DNA of 32,390 nt from Betaproteobacteria bacterium (lineage in GTDB: Bacteria; Pseudomonadota; Gammaproteobacteria; Burkholderiales; Rhodocyclaceae), in assembly GCA_016194935.1 (NCBI GenBank), contig JACQAO010000091.1, forward strand, positions 1 through 32,390. Reading direction: 5' to 3'. Position numbers and translations under genes: made by a program. The notes beneath the pieces are model-generated. The model was given only the letters and a program-made list of their open reading frames with translations, did not search any database and had not been told where the DNA came from. This document shows positions 1-10,377 of this stretch, piece by piece; within the stretch, counting starts at the first letter, position 1; each line of letters opens with the position of its first letter.

Positions 1-1
1 C

Positions 2-2032
<2,031 letters not shown>

Positions 2033-2049
2033 GAGGGCTATCCAGTCCG

Positions 2050-2976
2050 ATGGACACGGGCGCGCCAGCGGGAGTCAGCCAATACGATCCGACCCTGACG
2101 GTCGACCTGGAAAATCCGCGCGCCGTCCTGGCGGCTATTGACACGATCATGCGCGGGCGGTTCGGCGCCGGCTATGGCCTGCCTTTGCTGGAGCAGGCCA
2201 TCGCCGATCTGGCGCGGGCGTTTCGCGGCGAGTACCCCGGTCTGCTGCGTTGCGACACTTACTACCACGATTTGCGGCACGCCCTCGACTGCGGCCTGGC
2301 GATGGCGCGTTTGCTCGATGGACAAGCAATCGCCACCAGGCCTGACGCGCCGGAACATATTGATGCGCAGCATGCGCTGCTGGGCGTGCTGCTGGCGCTC
2401 TACCATGACATCGGCCTCTTGCGCCGCAGCGACGAAGCGCATTTACAAGGCGCGCAATTAACGCCGGTGCACGAGCGGCGCGGCGTTGCCTTCATGCGCG
2501 ACTACCTGGCGCGAACATCGCTTGCCCAGTTGGCGGACAAAGCCGAACTGATCATGATCACCCGCCTGGTCTGGCACATGCCGCCGGAGATTTCACCCCT
2601 GGATCGGGCCATATCCAGCCTGCTCGGCGCCGCCGACATCATGAGCCAACTGGCGGATCGCTGTTACCTGGAAAAGTGCCGGGATTTTCTCTACATCGAA
2701 TTCAGCGCTTTCGGGCTGGCAGGCGCGCCCGATTTGACCTACCCGGATCCGCAAACCCTGCTGAAGAATACCCCGGCGTTTTACACCGGCCTGCTCCGCC
2801 AGCGTATCCATCACGAATACGCCGATGCCGACCGCTACATGCAAATCCATTTCGGCGGCGAATGTCCCTACCAGGCTGCGATCAGCCGCAACTTCAGCTT
2901 CCTGGAGGGTGTCCTGGCCAGCGAGGAACTTTCCATGTTGCGCCGATTGCCGCAACGGGTGATCGACGCGAAGTAA
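2050..2976 (+). CDS. HD-domain phosphohydrolase, PDE-like
   Basis: Predicted 308-residue cytoplasmic protein with an HD-type metal-binding fold. The motifs YYHDLRHALD, ALYHDIG, PVHERRG and LLGAADIMSQLAD supply in order the His, His-Asp, His and Asp ligands of the superfamily. The spacing, and the YHxxxHALD-like first motif, recall class I cyclic-nucleotide phosphodiesterases (YHNxxHAxDV then HDxxH), but the next PDE histidine after HDIG is absent. The substrate is therefore unknown; a nucleotide or cyclic nucleotide is plausible. It follows thiC by 17 bases and may be co-transcribed. ATG 2050 is preferred with GAGAGGG upstream, though its spacing is long; an in-frame TTG at 2029 overlaps the thiC stop codon and has no ribosome binding site. 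Confidence 0.75.
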   Translation: MDTGAPAGVSQYDPTLTVDLENPRAVLAAIDTIMRGRFGAGYGLPLLEQAIADLARAFRGEYPGLLRCDTYYHDLRHALDCGLAMARLLDGQAIATRPDAPEHIDAQHALLGVLLALYHDIGLLRRSDEAHLQGAQLTPVHERRGVAFMRDYLARTSLAQLADKAELIMITRLVWHMPPEISPLDRAISSLLGAADIMSQLADRCYLEKCRDFLYIEFSAFGLAGAPDLTYPDPQTLLKNTPAFYTGLLRQRIHHEYADADRYMQIHFGGECPYQAAISRNFSFLEGVLASEELSMLRRLPQRVIDAK

Positions 2977-3022
2977 TGCACAATGCACAATATGCAATGT
3001 AAATGTCTGCGCTAACATTTCA

Positions 3023-3040
3023 GCGCCGGATTTACGGCGC
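3023..3040. terminator. GC-rich hairpin between convergent genes
   Basis: GCGCCG and CGGCGC form a perfect 6-bp stem around a 6-base loop. It overlaps the stop codon of the minus-strand HD-GYP gene and lies 46 bases after the convergent HD gene. No clear T tract follows on either strand, so termination here is only a guess. The short gap before it also holds two TGCACAA repeats (about 2978-2991). Confidence 0.25.
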
Positions 3041-4285
3041 GGGCGCCGGTGACAGCGACTGCGGAAAGTCCAGCAGGCCGCTCCAGATTTCGTTGAGATT
3101 CTCGATACCCCAGGTGGCCGGGTCTTCCTTGCTGAGGATTCGGTCTTCACATTTGTGATTCGACAGGTCGATCACCGAAGGCTGGATGTGGGAGCGCGAT
3201 TTGATGGAAAAAAACACTTTCACATGGGGAGAGAGCAGCGACTTCGTCGACTGTTCCAGCACCACCCCGAGTCGGCTGGACGACAGGCGCACCAGCGAGC
3301 CGGTCGGGTAAATGCCGATGCACTTGACGAAAGTGCGAAAGATTTTCTGGTCGAAGTGTCCGCTCCAGTCGGTCATCTTCTGGATGGAGTCGGCAGGGTC
3401 CCAGCCCTGCTTGTAGGGGCGGTTGGAAGTAATGGCGTCATACACATCGCAAACCGCGCCCATTTTGGCAAAAATGGTGATCTCCGCATCCTTCAGCCGA
3501 TCCGGATAGCCGCTGCCGTCGATCTTCTCATGATGGTGGCGGCAGACATCGAGGGGTATTTCGCCCACCGCTTTGCCTTCCACCAGCACCCGGTGACCCT
3601 CCGCCGGGTGGCCCTTGACGATGGCGAATTCCTCGTCGGTCAGCTTGCCCGGCTTGTTGAGTATTTCCATCGGCATGAAGGCCTTGCCGACATCATGCAG
3701 CAGACCGGCCAAGCCGGCATGGCGAATCTCGTCTTCCTTGAGTTTGAGCTGCCGGGCTACTGAAATCATCAGGGCGCACACCGCCACCGAGTGCATGTAG
3801 GTGTAGTCATCGGCAGTCTTGAGACGGGCCAGGCTGATCAGCGCGCCGGGGTTGCGGTACACCGAAGAGGAGATTTCCTCCACCAGCTCGTTGGCGGCCT
3901 CGGCGCTGACAGCATTGCCCATGCGGACTTCCTCGAACATCGACTTCACCGCCTTGGTGGCCATGGCGCACGTCTTTGCCGCCTGCTCCACTTCTTCAGC
4001 GAACGACACTGTTGGGGGCGGCTGGCTGCGAACAGCGGTCTCGATGCGGACTTGTTCCACTGCGGCTTCGACGCTGTCCGGCACCTCTTCCCTGGCGACA
4101 TCGAGCCCCTTGGCGGTATCGATCCACACTTCCCTGATGCTTTTTTCTTCCGTCAGGCGACGGACATCCTTGGCATCCTTGAGCAGGAAGCTGGAACGCC
4201 AGAACGGATGGTTCAGCCAAGGCGCGCACACCTCCTTGACATACATGCCCTGGCGGATTTGATCGATGCTGATTTTTTTTAACAT
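3032..4285 (-). CDS. HD-GYP c-di-GMP phosphodiesterase with DUF3391 domain (paralogue A)
   Basis: Predicted 417-residue cytoplasmic protein. Residues ~1-130 resemble the DUF3391 domain that often precedes bacterial HD-GYP domains (MLKKISIDQIRQGMYV start). The HD-GYP domain follows, with GLLHDVGKA (His197-Asp198), GHPAEGHRVL, HHHEKIDGSGYP (GYP at 259-261) and CDVYDAITSNRPYK, so all signature residues of an active HD-GYP are present. Such enzymes degrade c-di-GMP, usually to GMP, with a di- or tri-metal centre. The start at 4285 matches the first residues of the upstream paralogue; an upstream in-frame ATG at 4321 would add 12 unconserved residues. It lies 160 bases downstream of paralogue B on the same strand and has its own candidate promoter. 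Confidence 0.9.
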   Translation of the reverse strand: MLKKISIDQIRQGMYVKEVCAPWLNHPFWRSSFLLKDAKDVRRLTEEKSIREVWIDTAKGLDVAREEVPDSVEAAVEQVRIETAVRSQPPPTVSFAEEVEQAAKTCAMATKAVKSMFEEVRMGNAVSAEAANELVEEISSSVYRNPGALISLARLKTADDYTYMHSVAVCALMISVARQLKLKEDEIRHAGLAGLLHDVGKAFMPMEILNKPGKLTDEEFAIVKGHPAEGHRVLVEGKAVGEIPLDVCRHHHEKIDGSGYPDRLKDAEITIFAKMGAVCDVYDAITSNRPYKQGWDPADSIQKMTDWSGHFDQKIFRTFVKCIGIYPTGSLVRLSSSRLGVVLEQSTKSLLSPHVKVFFSIKSRSHIQPSVIDLSNHKCEDRILSKEDPATWGIENLNEIWSGLLDFPQSLSPAPAP

Positions 4286-4291
4286 AGTGAA

Positions 4292-4306
4292 ATTCCCGGC
4301 GGGAAT
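4292..4306. promoter_or_regulatory. Inverted repeat just upstream of HD-GYP paralogue A
   Basis: ATTCCC-GGC-GGGAAT, with 6-bp arms and a 3-base spacer, sits 6-20 bases upstream of the start codon. It covers the place where a ribosome binding site would be. Paralogue B has a related but non-palindromic CGGGAAATTCC at the same place, so part of the leader is conserved. It could be an operator or a small RNA hairpin; no function can be read from the sequence. Confidence 0.3.
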
Positions 4307-4337
4307 GTAGACAATAGACAACCCGTCCGCAGCGCCT

Positions 4338-4366
4338 ATTTTAGCAATGAATAGGCCGGGTATGAA
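4338..4366 (-). promoter_or_regulatory. Candidate sigma-70 promoter of HD-GYP paralogue A
   Basis: Read on the minus strand, TTCATA (-35, 4366-4361) and TAAAAT (-10, 4343-4338) are separated by exactly 17 bases. The -10 matches consensus at 5 of 6 positions and the -35 at 4 of 6. The site is about 52 bases upstream of the start codon at 4285. It would let this gene be expressed independently of its upstream paralogue. Confidence 0.4.
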
Positions 4367-4407
4367 GATGCGGGCAATTAAAAAATGCCAAAATCATTTT
4401 TATGGCG

Positions 4408-4432
4408 GGGGAGAAAATAATTTCTTCTCCCC
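4408..4432 (-). terminator. Hairpin after HD-GYP paralogue B
   Basis: GGGGAGAA and TTCTCCCC form an 8-bp stem around a 9-base AT-rich loop, 14 bases past the stop codon of the minus-strand paralogue B. On that strand it is followed within 20 bases by A/T-rich sequence including a run of T at about 4385-4380, but not by an immediate T tract. It is a plausible weak or partial terminator separating the two HD-GYP genes. Confidence 0.4.
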
Positions 4433-4445
4433 TGCAAGATCGGAT

Positions 4446-5669
4446 TCAGGCAGTCCCGGCCCAAAGTTCGTGGAGATTCTTGATGCCCCATTGCGCAGCG
4501 TCTTCCTTGCCGACGATTTTTTCGTGGCAACCGGGGCGGGACAGGTCTACCACTTCCGGCTGGATGAAGATCTGTGATTTGGTGGAGAAAAACACTTTCA
4601 CCACCGGGGTGAGCAATGATTTTGTCGATTGATCGAGCACCACGGCCAGGCGTCCGGAAGACAGGCGGATCAAGGCGCCAGTGGGATAGATGCCGATGCA
4701 CTTGACGAAAGCCTGAAAAACCTTCTGGTCGAAATGTCCGCCGCCACCGCTCCACTCGGTCATTTTTTTGATGGATTCAGCCGGATCCCAGCCGTGCTTG
4801 TAGGGGCGGTTGGAAGTGATCGCGTCATAGACGTCGCAAACCGCACCCATCCTGGCGAAAATGCTGATCCCCTCGCCTTGCAGGCGATGCGGATAGCCGC
4901 TGCCGTCAATCTTCTCGTGGTGGTGCAGACAGACATCGAGCGGGATTTCCCTGGCGGTCTTGCCTTCCAGGAGAATCCGGTGACCTTCCACCGGGTGGTT
5001 CTTGATGATGTCGAATTCTTCGGCGGTCAATTTTCCAGGCTTGTTCAGGACATCCGCCGGCATCACCGCCTTGCCGAGATCATGCAGCAAACCGGCCATG
5101 CCGGCTTCGCGCAGATCGTCCCCTTCGATTTGCAACTGTTTGCCCAGTGCGATCATCAAGGCGCACACCGCTACGGAGTGCATGTAGGTATAGTCGTCCG
5201 CAGTCTTGAGGCGGGCCAGGCTGATCAAGGCGCCGGGATTTCTGAGCACAGAAGAAGATATTTCCTCGACCAGGTCATTGGCGGCTTCAGGGCTGACCGC
5301 CTTGCCCATGCGGACTTCCTCGAACATCGACTTCACCGCCTTGCTGGCTTTGGCGCACGTCTTGACAGCCTGTTCGATTTCTTCAGACAAAGGTATCTGC
5401 CTGGGCGCTTCGCTGCGGAGGTTTGCCGGGCGCAGGGTTTTTTCGGGAGCGGCGGAAACTTTATCCGGCGTTTCATCGGCGCCGACATCCAACCCCTTGG
5501 AGGAATCAATCCACAACTCGACAATTCCGCTTTCGAGAAGTCGGCGAATATCCAGAGGGTCGGTGAGTATGAACTTGGTTCGCCAGAACGGGTGATTCAT
5601 CCACGGACCGCACAGCTCATGGACATGCATGCCTAAGCGAACCTGGTGGACACTGATTTTCTTCAGCAT
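4446..5669 (-). CDS. HD-GYP c-di-GMP phosphodiesterase with DUF3391 domain (paralogue B)
   Basis: Predicted 407-residue protein, collinear with paralogue A downstream: an N-terminal DUF3391-like region (MLKKISVHQVRLGMHV), a variable linker at ~60-95, then the HD-GYP domain with GLLHDLGKA (His196-Asp197), NHPVEGHRIL, HHHEKIDGSGYP (GYP at 258-260) and CDVYDAITSNRPYK. All catalytic signature residues are intact, so it should hydrolyse c-di-GMP. It differs from A by an extra Gly-Gly-Gly in the loop WSGGGGHFDQ. The start is the first Met of the conserved MLKKIS block; no strong Shine-Dalgarno is visible. It is divergent from uppP with a 99-base shared promoter region. Confidence 0.92.
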   Translation of the reverse strand: MLKKISVHQVRLGMHVHELCGPWMNHPFWRTKFILTDPLDIRRLLESGIVELWIDSSKGLDVGADETPDKVSAAPEKTLRPANLRSEAPRQIPLSEEIEQAVKTCAKASKAVKSMFEEVRMGKAVSPEAANDLVEEISSSVLRNPGALISLARLKTADDYTYMHSVAVCALMIALGKQLQIEGDDLREAGMAGLLHDLGKAVMPADVLNKPGKLTAEEFDIIKNHPVEGHRILLEGKTAREIPLDVCLHHHEKIDGSGYPHRLQGEGISIFARMGAVCDVYDAITSNRPYKHGWDPAESIKKMTEWSGGGGHFDQKVFQAFVKCIGIYPTGALIRLSSGRLAVVLDQSTKSLLTPVVKVFFSTKSQIFIQPEVVDLSRPGCHEKIVGKEDAAQWGIKNLHELWAGTA

Positions 5670-5733
5670 GATGGAATTTCCCGCGTGCTAAACTTGACCG
5701 CACCTGGCGCAAGCAGAATTAGAATTCGGCGAC

Positions 5734-5763
5734 TCGGCACTACCTGATTTTCAACTGTATAAA
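5734..5763 (+). promoter_or_regulatory. Candidate uppP promoter, possibly leaderless
   Basis: TATAAA at 5758-5763 is a good -10 (5 of 6). TCGGCA at 5734-5739, with an 18-base spacer, is a modest -35 (4 of 6). The predicted transcription start falls at or within a base or two of the uppP ATG at 5769. The bases between (CACAC) contain no Shine-Dalgarno, so the mRNA may be leaderless. Confidence 0.35.
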
Positions 5764-5768
5764 CACAC

Positions 5769-6593
5769 ATGGATATTACTCCACTGCTGCACGCCCTGAT
5801 TCTCGGCATCGTCGAGGGGCTCACTGAATTCCTTCCGGTTTCCAGCACCGGCCACCTGATTCTTGCCGGCGATTTGCTGCATTTTAACGACGAAAAAGGC
5901 AAAGTGTTCGAGATCGTCATTCAGTTTGGCGCAATCCTCGCCGTGGCCTGGGAATATCGGGTGAAAATCAGCCGGGTGGTCATGGGTCTGCGGCACGAAC
6001 GCCAGGCGCAACGGTTTGCGCTCAACCTCGCCATCGCTTTTGTGCCGCTGGCCGTGCTGGGGTTATTGTTCCATAAGGCCATCACCGCCACTTTGTTCAA
6101 GCCGCTGCCGGTGGCATTGGCTTTTATCGTCGGCGGTTTCTTCATCCTGTGGGCTGAGCGACGCCAGCACCGCATCCGCGTGGCGACGGTGGATGAGCTG
6201 AATGCCATCGATGCTCTCAAGCTCGGTCTGGCGCAAACCCTGGCGCTGATACCGGGGACCTCGCGCTCCGGGGCCACCATCATCGGCGGTCTGTTTTTCG
6301 GGCTTTCGCGCCAGGCGGCAACCGAGTTCTCGTTTTTTCTCGCCATCCCGACATTGACGGCGGCGACTTTCTACGAGCTCTACAAGGAGCGCGCCCTGTT
6401 TTCAGTGGATGACCTTGGCATGTTCGGGGTGGGATTCGCCGCCGCTTTTGTTTCGGCCTTTATTTGCGTGCGCTGGCTGCTGCGCTACATCAGCCAGCAC
6501 GACTTTGTTCCGTTCGCCTGGTATCGCATCGCCTTCGGCCTGGTCGTGATTGCCACCTGGCAGTGGGGGTTGGTGGACTGGAGCAGTCCGTAG
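5769..6593 (+). CDS. uppP: Undecaprenyl-diphosphatase UppP (BacA)
   Basis: UppP removes a phosphate from undecaprenyl pyrophosphate, recycling the lipid carrier for peptidoglycan and other surface polymers. The 274-residue length is typical. Both BacA signature regions are present: [15 protein letters not shown] near the N-terminus and [13 protein letters not shown] in the middle, which carry the catalytic Glu and Ser/Arg residues. Several hydrophobic segments (for example [15 protein letters not shown] and a C-terminal [12 protein letters not shown]) mark it as an integral inner-membrane protein. The start codon has no obvious ribosome binding site but fits the family N-terminus ([20 protein letters not shown]). 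Confidence 0.96.
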   Translation: MDITPLLHALILGIVEGLTEFLPVSSTGHLILAGDLLHFNDEKGKVFEIVIQFGAILAVAWEYRVKISRVVMGLRHERQAQRFALNLAIAFVPLAVLGLLFHKAITATLFKPLPVALAFIVGGFFILWAERRQHRIRVATVDELNAIDALKLGLAQTLALIPGTSRSGATIIGGLFFGLSRQAATEFSFFLAIPTLTAATFYELYKERALFSVDDLGMFGVGFAAAFVSAFICVRWLLRYISQHDFVPFAWYRIAFGLVVIATWQWGLVDWSSP

Positions 6594-6686
6594 CCAGACT
6601 GTAGCCTTTACCACCAAGACATTTATGCCCCAGAAGGTGTCTCTGGTACAAGGTACAATGCGCCCCCCGCTTCCCCGTCTTTCCCC

Positions 6687-8639
6687 ATGAACGTCCTTTT
6701 CGAAGAAGACGGCGCCTTCAAGGCTGGCGTTGTCCTCACCGACAACCATACCTCGTTGCAAGTGGAGCTTCCATCCGGCAAGCGCAGCAAGGTCAAGCTG
6801 GCCGCCGTGCTGCTGCGCTTCGAGCAGCCGACACCGGCTGAGCTGCTCGAACGCGCCGCCAGCGAAGCGGAAAGTATCGACACCGATTTTCTCTGGGAAG
6901 CCGGGCCGGAGGCTGAGTTTGGCTTCGAGGAACTGGCGCGCGACTATTTCGGACATCAGCCACAGCCGGTCGAAGCCGCTGCGGTGCTGCTGCGCCTGCA
7001 TGCGGCGCCGATCTATTTTCACCGCAAGGGCAAGGGCCGTTTCCGCAAAGCGCCGCCGGAGATTTTGCAGGCCGCCCTGGCCGGGCTGGAGAAAAAACGC
7101 CTGCAAGCACAGGCAGTCGAACGCATGGCCGCCGAATTGCAGGCTGGACAACTGCCGCCGGAATTTCCGCCGCTGCTTGCCCAACTGCTCTACAAGCCCG
7201 ACCGCAACCGGCCTGAGACCAAAGCCTTTGAAGCCGCTTGTGCCGAGACCGGCCTGTCAGCGGCGCGCCTGCTGGAAAAATGCGGCGCGCTGGCCTCCAG
7301 CCACGACTACCATCTGGGGCGTTTCCTGTTCGAGTATTTCCCGCACGGCACTGGCTTCGGCGAAGCGCTTTCATTGCCTGGCGAGCCTTCCCAACTTGAT
7401 GCACTTGCCGAATTGCCGACGGCGGAAGTTTCCGCCTTCAGCATCGACGACGCGCACACGACCGAAATCGACGATGCCTTCTCGGTGACGCCGCTGGTTA
7501 CCGGCGGTTGGCGCATCGGCATTCATATCGCCGCGCCGGGCCTGGGCATCCGCCACGACGATGCGCTTGGCATGATTGCGCGCGCCCGGCTGTCCACCGT
7601 CTACATGCCGGGGCGCAAGATCACTATGCTGCCGGAAGCCGTCGTCGAACATTACACCCTGGCGGCCGGCAAGGTCTGTCCGGCAATCTCCCTGTATCTG
7701 GAGGTCGCCGCCGATCTGCGCGTGACGGGCCGCGAAACCCGCCTGGAGCGCGTGCCGGTGACCGCCAATCTGCGTCATCACGAGATCGAGCCGCTATTCA
7801 ACGAAACCACGCTGGCCGGAGAGCTGCCCGAGTTTGCCTTTCGCAATGAACTCAAGCTGCTCTGGGAACTCGCCACAGTGCTGGAAGCCGGACGCGGCAG
7901 CGCCAACCAGAACCAGGCCGACTACAATTTCGTCGTCGACTGGCAGGCGGTTACACCCCAGGGGCCAGGCCGCATCGAGATCGGCGAACGCCGCCGGGGT
8001 TCGCCGCTGGACAAACTGGTGGCGGAACTGATGATCGTCGCCAATGCCACCTGGGGCCGCGCACTCGCCGATGCCGGCATCGCCGCCCTGTACCGGGCGC
8101 AGACGGCGGGCAAGGTGCGGATGACCACGGTTGCTGCAGCGCACGAGGGGCTTGGGGTGGATTGCTATGCCTGGTCGTCTTCGCCTCTGCGGCGTTATGT
8201 CGACCTGCTCAACCAGTGGCAATTGATTGCCTGGCTGCGGAATGAAGCGCCGCCCTTCACGGCGAAATCCGAGGCCCTGCTGGCGGCATTGCGTGATTTC
8301 GAGCTGAGCTACGCCGCCTATGCCGAATTCCAGCGCGGTATGGAGCGTTACTGGTGTTTGCGCTGGCTGCTTCAGGAAGACATCAAACAACCCGAGGCGC
8401 GCGTGCTGCGCGACAACCTGGTGCGTCTCGAACATCTTCCGCTGGTGCTGCGCGTCCCTTCATTACCGGCGCTGGAACGGGGCGTGCGGGTTCGCATCGA
8501 GATCGAGAAGATCGATCTGCTGGATGCCGAGGCACGGGCGCGCTATGTAGAAACCCTGGCGCCGCCGCCGGAAATAGACCCGGTTAACATCTCTGATGCG
8601 GCTTTCGGGAGTGTCGGGAGTGAACCCCTGGCGGAGTAA
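6687..8639 (+). CDS. RNase II-family exoribonuclease (RNB domain)
   Basis: Predicted 650-residue 3'-5' exoribonuclease. The RNB domain starts at ~250 with SIDDAHTTEIDDAF (residues 252-265); aligned by eye with E. coli RNase II the acidic centre is Asp254, Glu260, Asp262 and Asp263, so Glu replaces Asp207. Downstream, YMPGRKITMLPE and SSPLRRYVDLLNQ match conserved RNB motifs, the latter carrying the catalytic Arg. The ~250-residue N-terminus shows no obvious pair of cold-shock domains. It has a small SH3-like start and a helical region, more like Deinococcus/cyanobacterial RNase II types, and the C-terminus is a short S1-like piece. The start has no clear ribosome binding site. A TACAAT at 6654-6659 may be a -10 box. 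Confidence 0.85.
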   Translation: MNVLFEEDGAFKAGVVLTDNHTSLQVELPSGKRSKVKLAAVLLRFEQPTPAELLERAASEAESIDTDFLWEAGPEAEFGFEELARDYFGHQPQPVEAAAVLLRLHAAPIYFHRKGKGRFRKAPPEILQAALAGLEKKRLQAQAVERMAAELQAGQLPPEFPPLLAQLLYKPDRNRPETKAFEAACAETGLSAARLLEKCGALASSHDYHLGRFLFEYFPHGTGFGEALSLPGEPSQLDALAELPTAEVSAFSIDDAHTTEIDDAFSVTPLVTGGWRIGIHIAAPGLGIRHDDALGMIARARLSTVYMPGRKITMLPEAVVEHYTLAAGKVCPAISLYLEVAADLRVTGRETRLERVPVTANLRHHEIEPLFNETTLAGELPEFAFRNELKLLWELATVLEAGRGSANQNQADYNFVVDWQAVTPQGPGRIEIGERRRGSPLDKLVAELMIVANATWGRALADAGIAALYRAQTAGKVRMTTVAAAHEGLGVDCYAWSSSPLRRYVDLLNQWQLIAWLRNEAPPFTAKSEALLAALRDFELSYAAYAEFQRGMERYWCLRWLLQEDIKQPEARVLRDNLVRLEHLPLVLRVPSLPALERGVRVRIEIEKIDLLDAEARARYVETLAPPPEIDPVNISDAAFGSVGSEPLAE

Positions 8640-8650
8640 AATCTCCGCTC

Positions 8651-9538
8651 ATGTCCAAGCTTATCGCCCGGTCTGGCCCGTTCGCGCGCATGGACCCAAC
8701 CTCGCGCCAATTTACGCTGGCGCTGGCGGTTTCGCTGCTGTTGCACGGCGTCATCCTGACCATCCATTTTCGCTTGCCCGATGCGCTGCGGCTCGCCAGG
8801 GAGCACGCCCTCGACGTGGTGCTGGTGAACAGCAAAAGCGCGCACAAACCGCGCGATGCCCAGGCGCGGGCGCAAGCCAACCTCGATGGCGGCGGCGACA
8901 CGGAAGAGAACCGTCTTGCCCGCACCCCCCTGCCGGTCTTGAAAAATACCCGCACAGGCCAGGACTCCAGCGATGCGCAGCGGCGCGTGGCGGAACTGGA
9001 AGCACAACAGCGGCAACTGCTGACGCAGGCCAAAAGCCGCCAGTCCGTCACTGTCGATACCAAGCGAACCGATACGCCGGCGGTGACGCATCAGCTCTCG
9101 GGACTCGACCTGCGCGCCAGCGCCATGGCGATTGCCCGGCTGGAAGCGCAGATCGACCGGCAGACGGACGAATACAACAAACGGCCACGGAAAAAGTTTA
9201 TCGGCGCCCGCACCGAAGAATATCTTCCCGCTCAATATATCGAAGACTGGCGGCAGAAAGTCGAGCGCATCGGCAACCTGAATTATCCCGAAGCCGCCCG
9301 CGGCAGGCTGTATGGCAGCCTGACCATCTACATTGAAATCAAGAGCGACGGCGAACTTGAGCGCGCCGAAATTCAACGTTCATCGGGACACCGGCTTCTT
9401 GACGAAGCCGCCTTGCGCATCGTCCGCATGGGTGCGCCGTATGGCGAGTTTCCGGCGCAGCTCAAGCGCCAGTTCGACATCCTGAGTTTTGCGCGGGTCT
9501 GGAGTTTTACCCGTGGCGACGAATTGAAGGCGCAATGA
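8651..9538 (+). CDS. TonB-family C-terminal domain protein
   Basis: Predicted 295-residue protein anchored by one N-terminal transmembrane helix (FTLALAVSLLLHGVILTIHF, ~17-36), followed by a charged, Gln/Arg/Ala-rich periplasmic linker and a TonB C-terminal domain (~200-285; NYPEAARGRLYGSLTIYIEI, RSSGHRLLDEAALRIVRM). TonB transduces proton-motive-force energy to outer-membrane receptors. No ExbB/ExbD is adjacent, and in many betaproteobacteria such stand-alone proteins have uncertain roles. It begins 11 bases after the nuclease gene and overlaps aroE by 4 bases (ATGA). Met14 (8690) is an alternative start; 8651 has GGAG about 15 bases upstream, rather far. Confidence 0.85.
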   Translation: MSKLIARSGPFARMDPTSRQFTLALAVSLLLHGVILTIHFRLPDALRLAREHALDVVLVNSKSAHKPRDAQARAQANLDGGGDTEENRLARTPLPVLKNTRTGQDSSDAQRRVAELEAQQRQLLTQAKSRQSVTVDTKRTDTPAVTHQLSGLDLRASAMAIARLEAQIDRQTDEYNKRPRKKFIGARTEEYLPAQYIEDWRQKVERIGNLNYPEAARGRLYGSLTIYIEIKSDGELERAEIQRSSGHRLLDEAALRIVRMGAPYGEFPAQLKRQFDILSFARVWSFTRGDELKAQ

Positions 9539-10377
9539 GATCCGGCCCCGAACCTGACCGCTACGCCGTTATCGGCAATCCTGTCGGACACAGCCAATCG
9601 CCGCGCATTCATGCTTTGTTCGCAGCGCAGACGGCGCAGGCTCTGCGCTACGAAGCCATTCTCGCGCCGCTCGACGACTTTGCCGATGCGCTGCACGCCT
9701 TCGCCGCCGCCGGCGGACGTGGTGTGAATATCACTTTGCCCTTCAAGGAACAGGCTTGCCGCCTCGCCACGCGCCTGAGTCCGCGCGCCCAGGCAGCCGG
9801 GGCGGTGAACACATTGCTCCTCGATGCAGACGGAATTTTCGGCGACAACACCGACGGCGCCGGCCTGGTGCGCGATGTCACGCACAATCTCGGTCGCAGC
9901 ATCGCCCGGCAGCGCCTGCTGCTGCTCGGCGCGGGCGGTGCGGCGCGCGGAGTGCTGTTGCCGTTGCTGCTGGAGCTTCCAGCGCAACTGCTCATCGCCA
10001 ACCGCAGCAAGCAGAAGGCGCAGCAACTGGTTGAAGAATTCAGCAAGCAAATACCCCCGGCGGGACTGCGCGCTTGCGGTTTAAATGAACTGGCTGGCCA
10101 GAGCTTCGATCTCGTCATCAACGCCACCTCGGCAGGACTCTCCGGCATCTCCCTCGACATTCCCGCCGGCTTGTTCGCGCCCGGCTGCCTCGCTTACGAC
10201 ATGGTGTATGGAAAAGATACGCCGTTCATGGCGCAGGCGCGCCAGGCCGGTGCGCAGGTTGCCGACGGACTCGGCATGCTGGTGGAGCAGGCGGCGGAGA
10301 GCTTCCATCTGTGGCGCGAGGTGCGGCCGGATACTGCGCCGGTGTTAAGACAACTGCGTGAGTTGCGCGGAATATGA
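9535..10377 (+). CDS. aroE: Shikimate dehydrogenase AroE
   Basis: AroE reduces 3-dehydroshikimate to shikimate with NADPH in the aromatic amino acid pathway. The 280-residue length is standard. The N-terminal substrate site is visible as GNPVGHSQSPRIH (shikimate-binding serines), NITLPFKEQ (catalytic Lys) and DNTDGAG (catalytic Asp). The Rossmann glycine motif is GAGGAARGVLLPL, followed by NRSKQKA, which suits the NADP 2'-phosphate. It overlaps both neighbours by 4 bases, so the TonB-like gene, aroE and mtgA form one translationally coupled operon. Confidence 0.97.
   Translation: MRSGPEPDRYAVIGNPVGHSQSPRIHALFAAQTAQALRYEAILAPLDDFADALHAFAAAGGRGVNITLPFKEQACRLATRLSPRAQAAGAVNTLLLDADGIFGDNTDGAGLVRDVTHNLGRSIARQRLLLLGAGGAARGVLLPLLLELPAQLLIANRSKQKAQQLVEEFSKQIPPAGLRACGLNELAGQSFDLVINATSAGLSGISLDIPAGLFAPGCLAYDMVYGKDTPFMAQARQAGAQVADGLGMLVEQAAESFHLWREVRPDTAPVLRQLRELRGI

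Noticed and set aside
4629-5636. 335-codon open frame antisense to HD-GYP paralogue B
   Set aside because: It mirrors the HD-GYP coding sequence; a similar shadow occurs opposite paralogue A, as expected from duplicated sequence.
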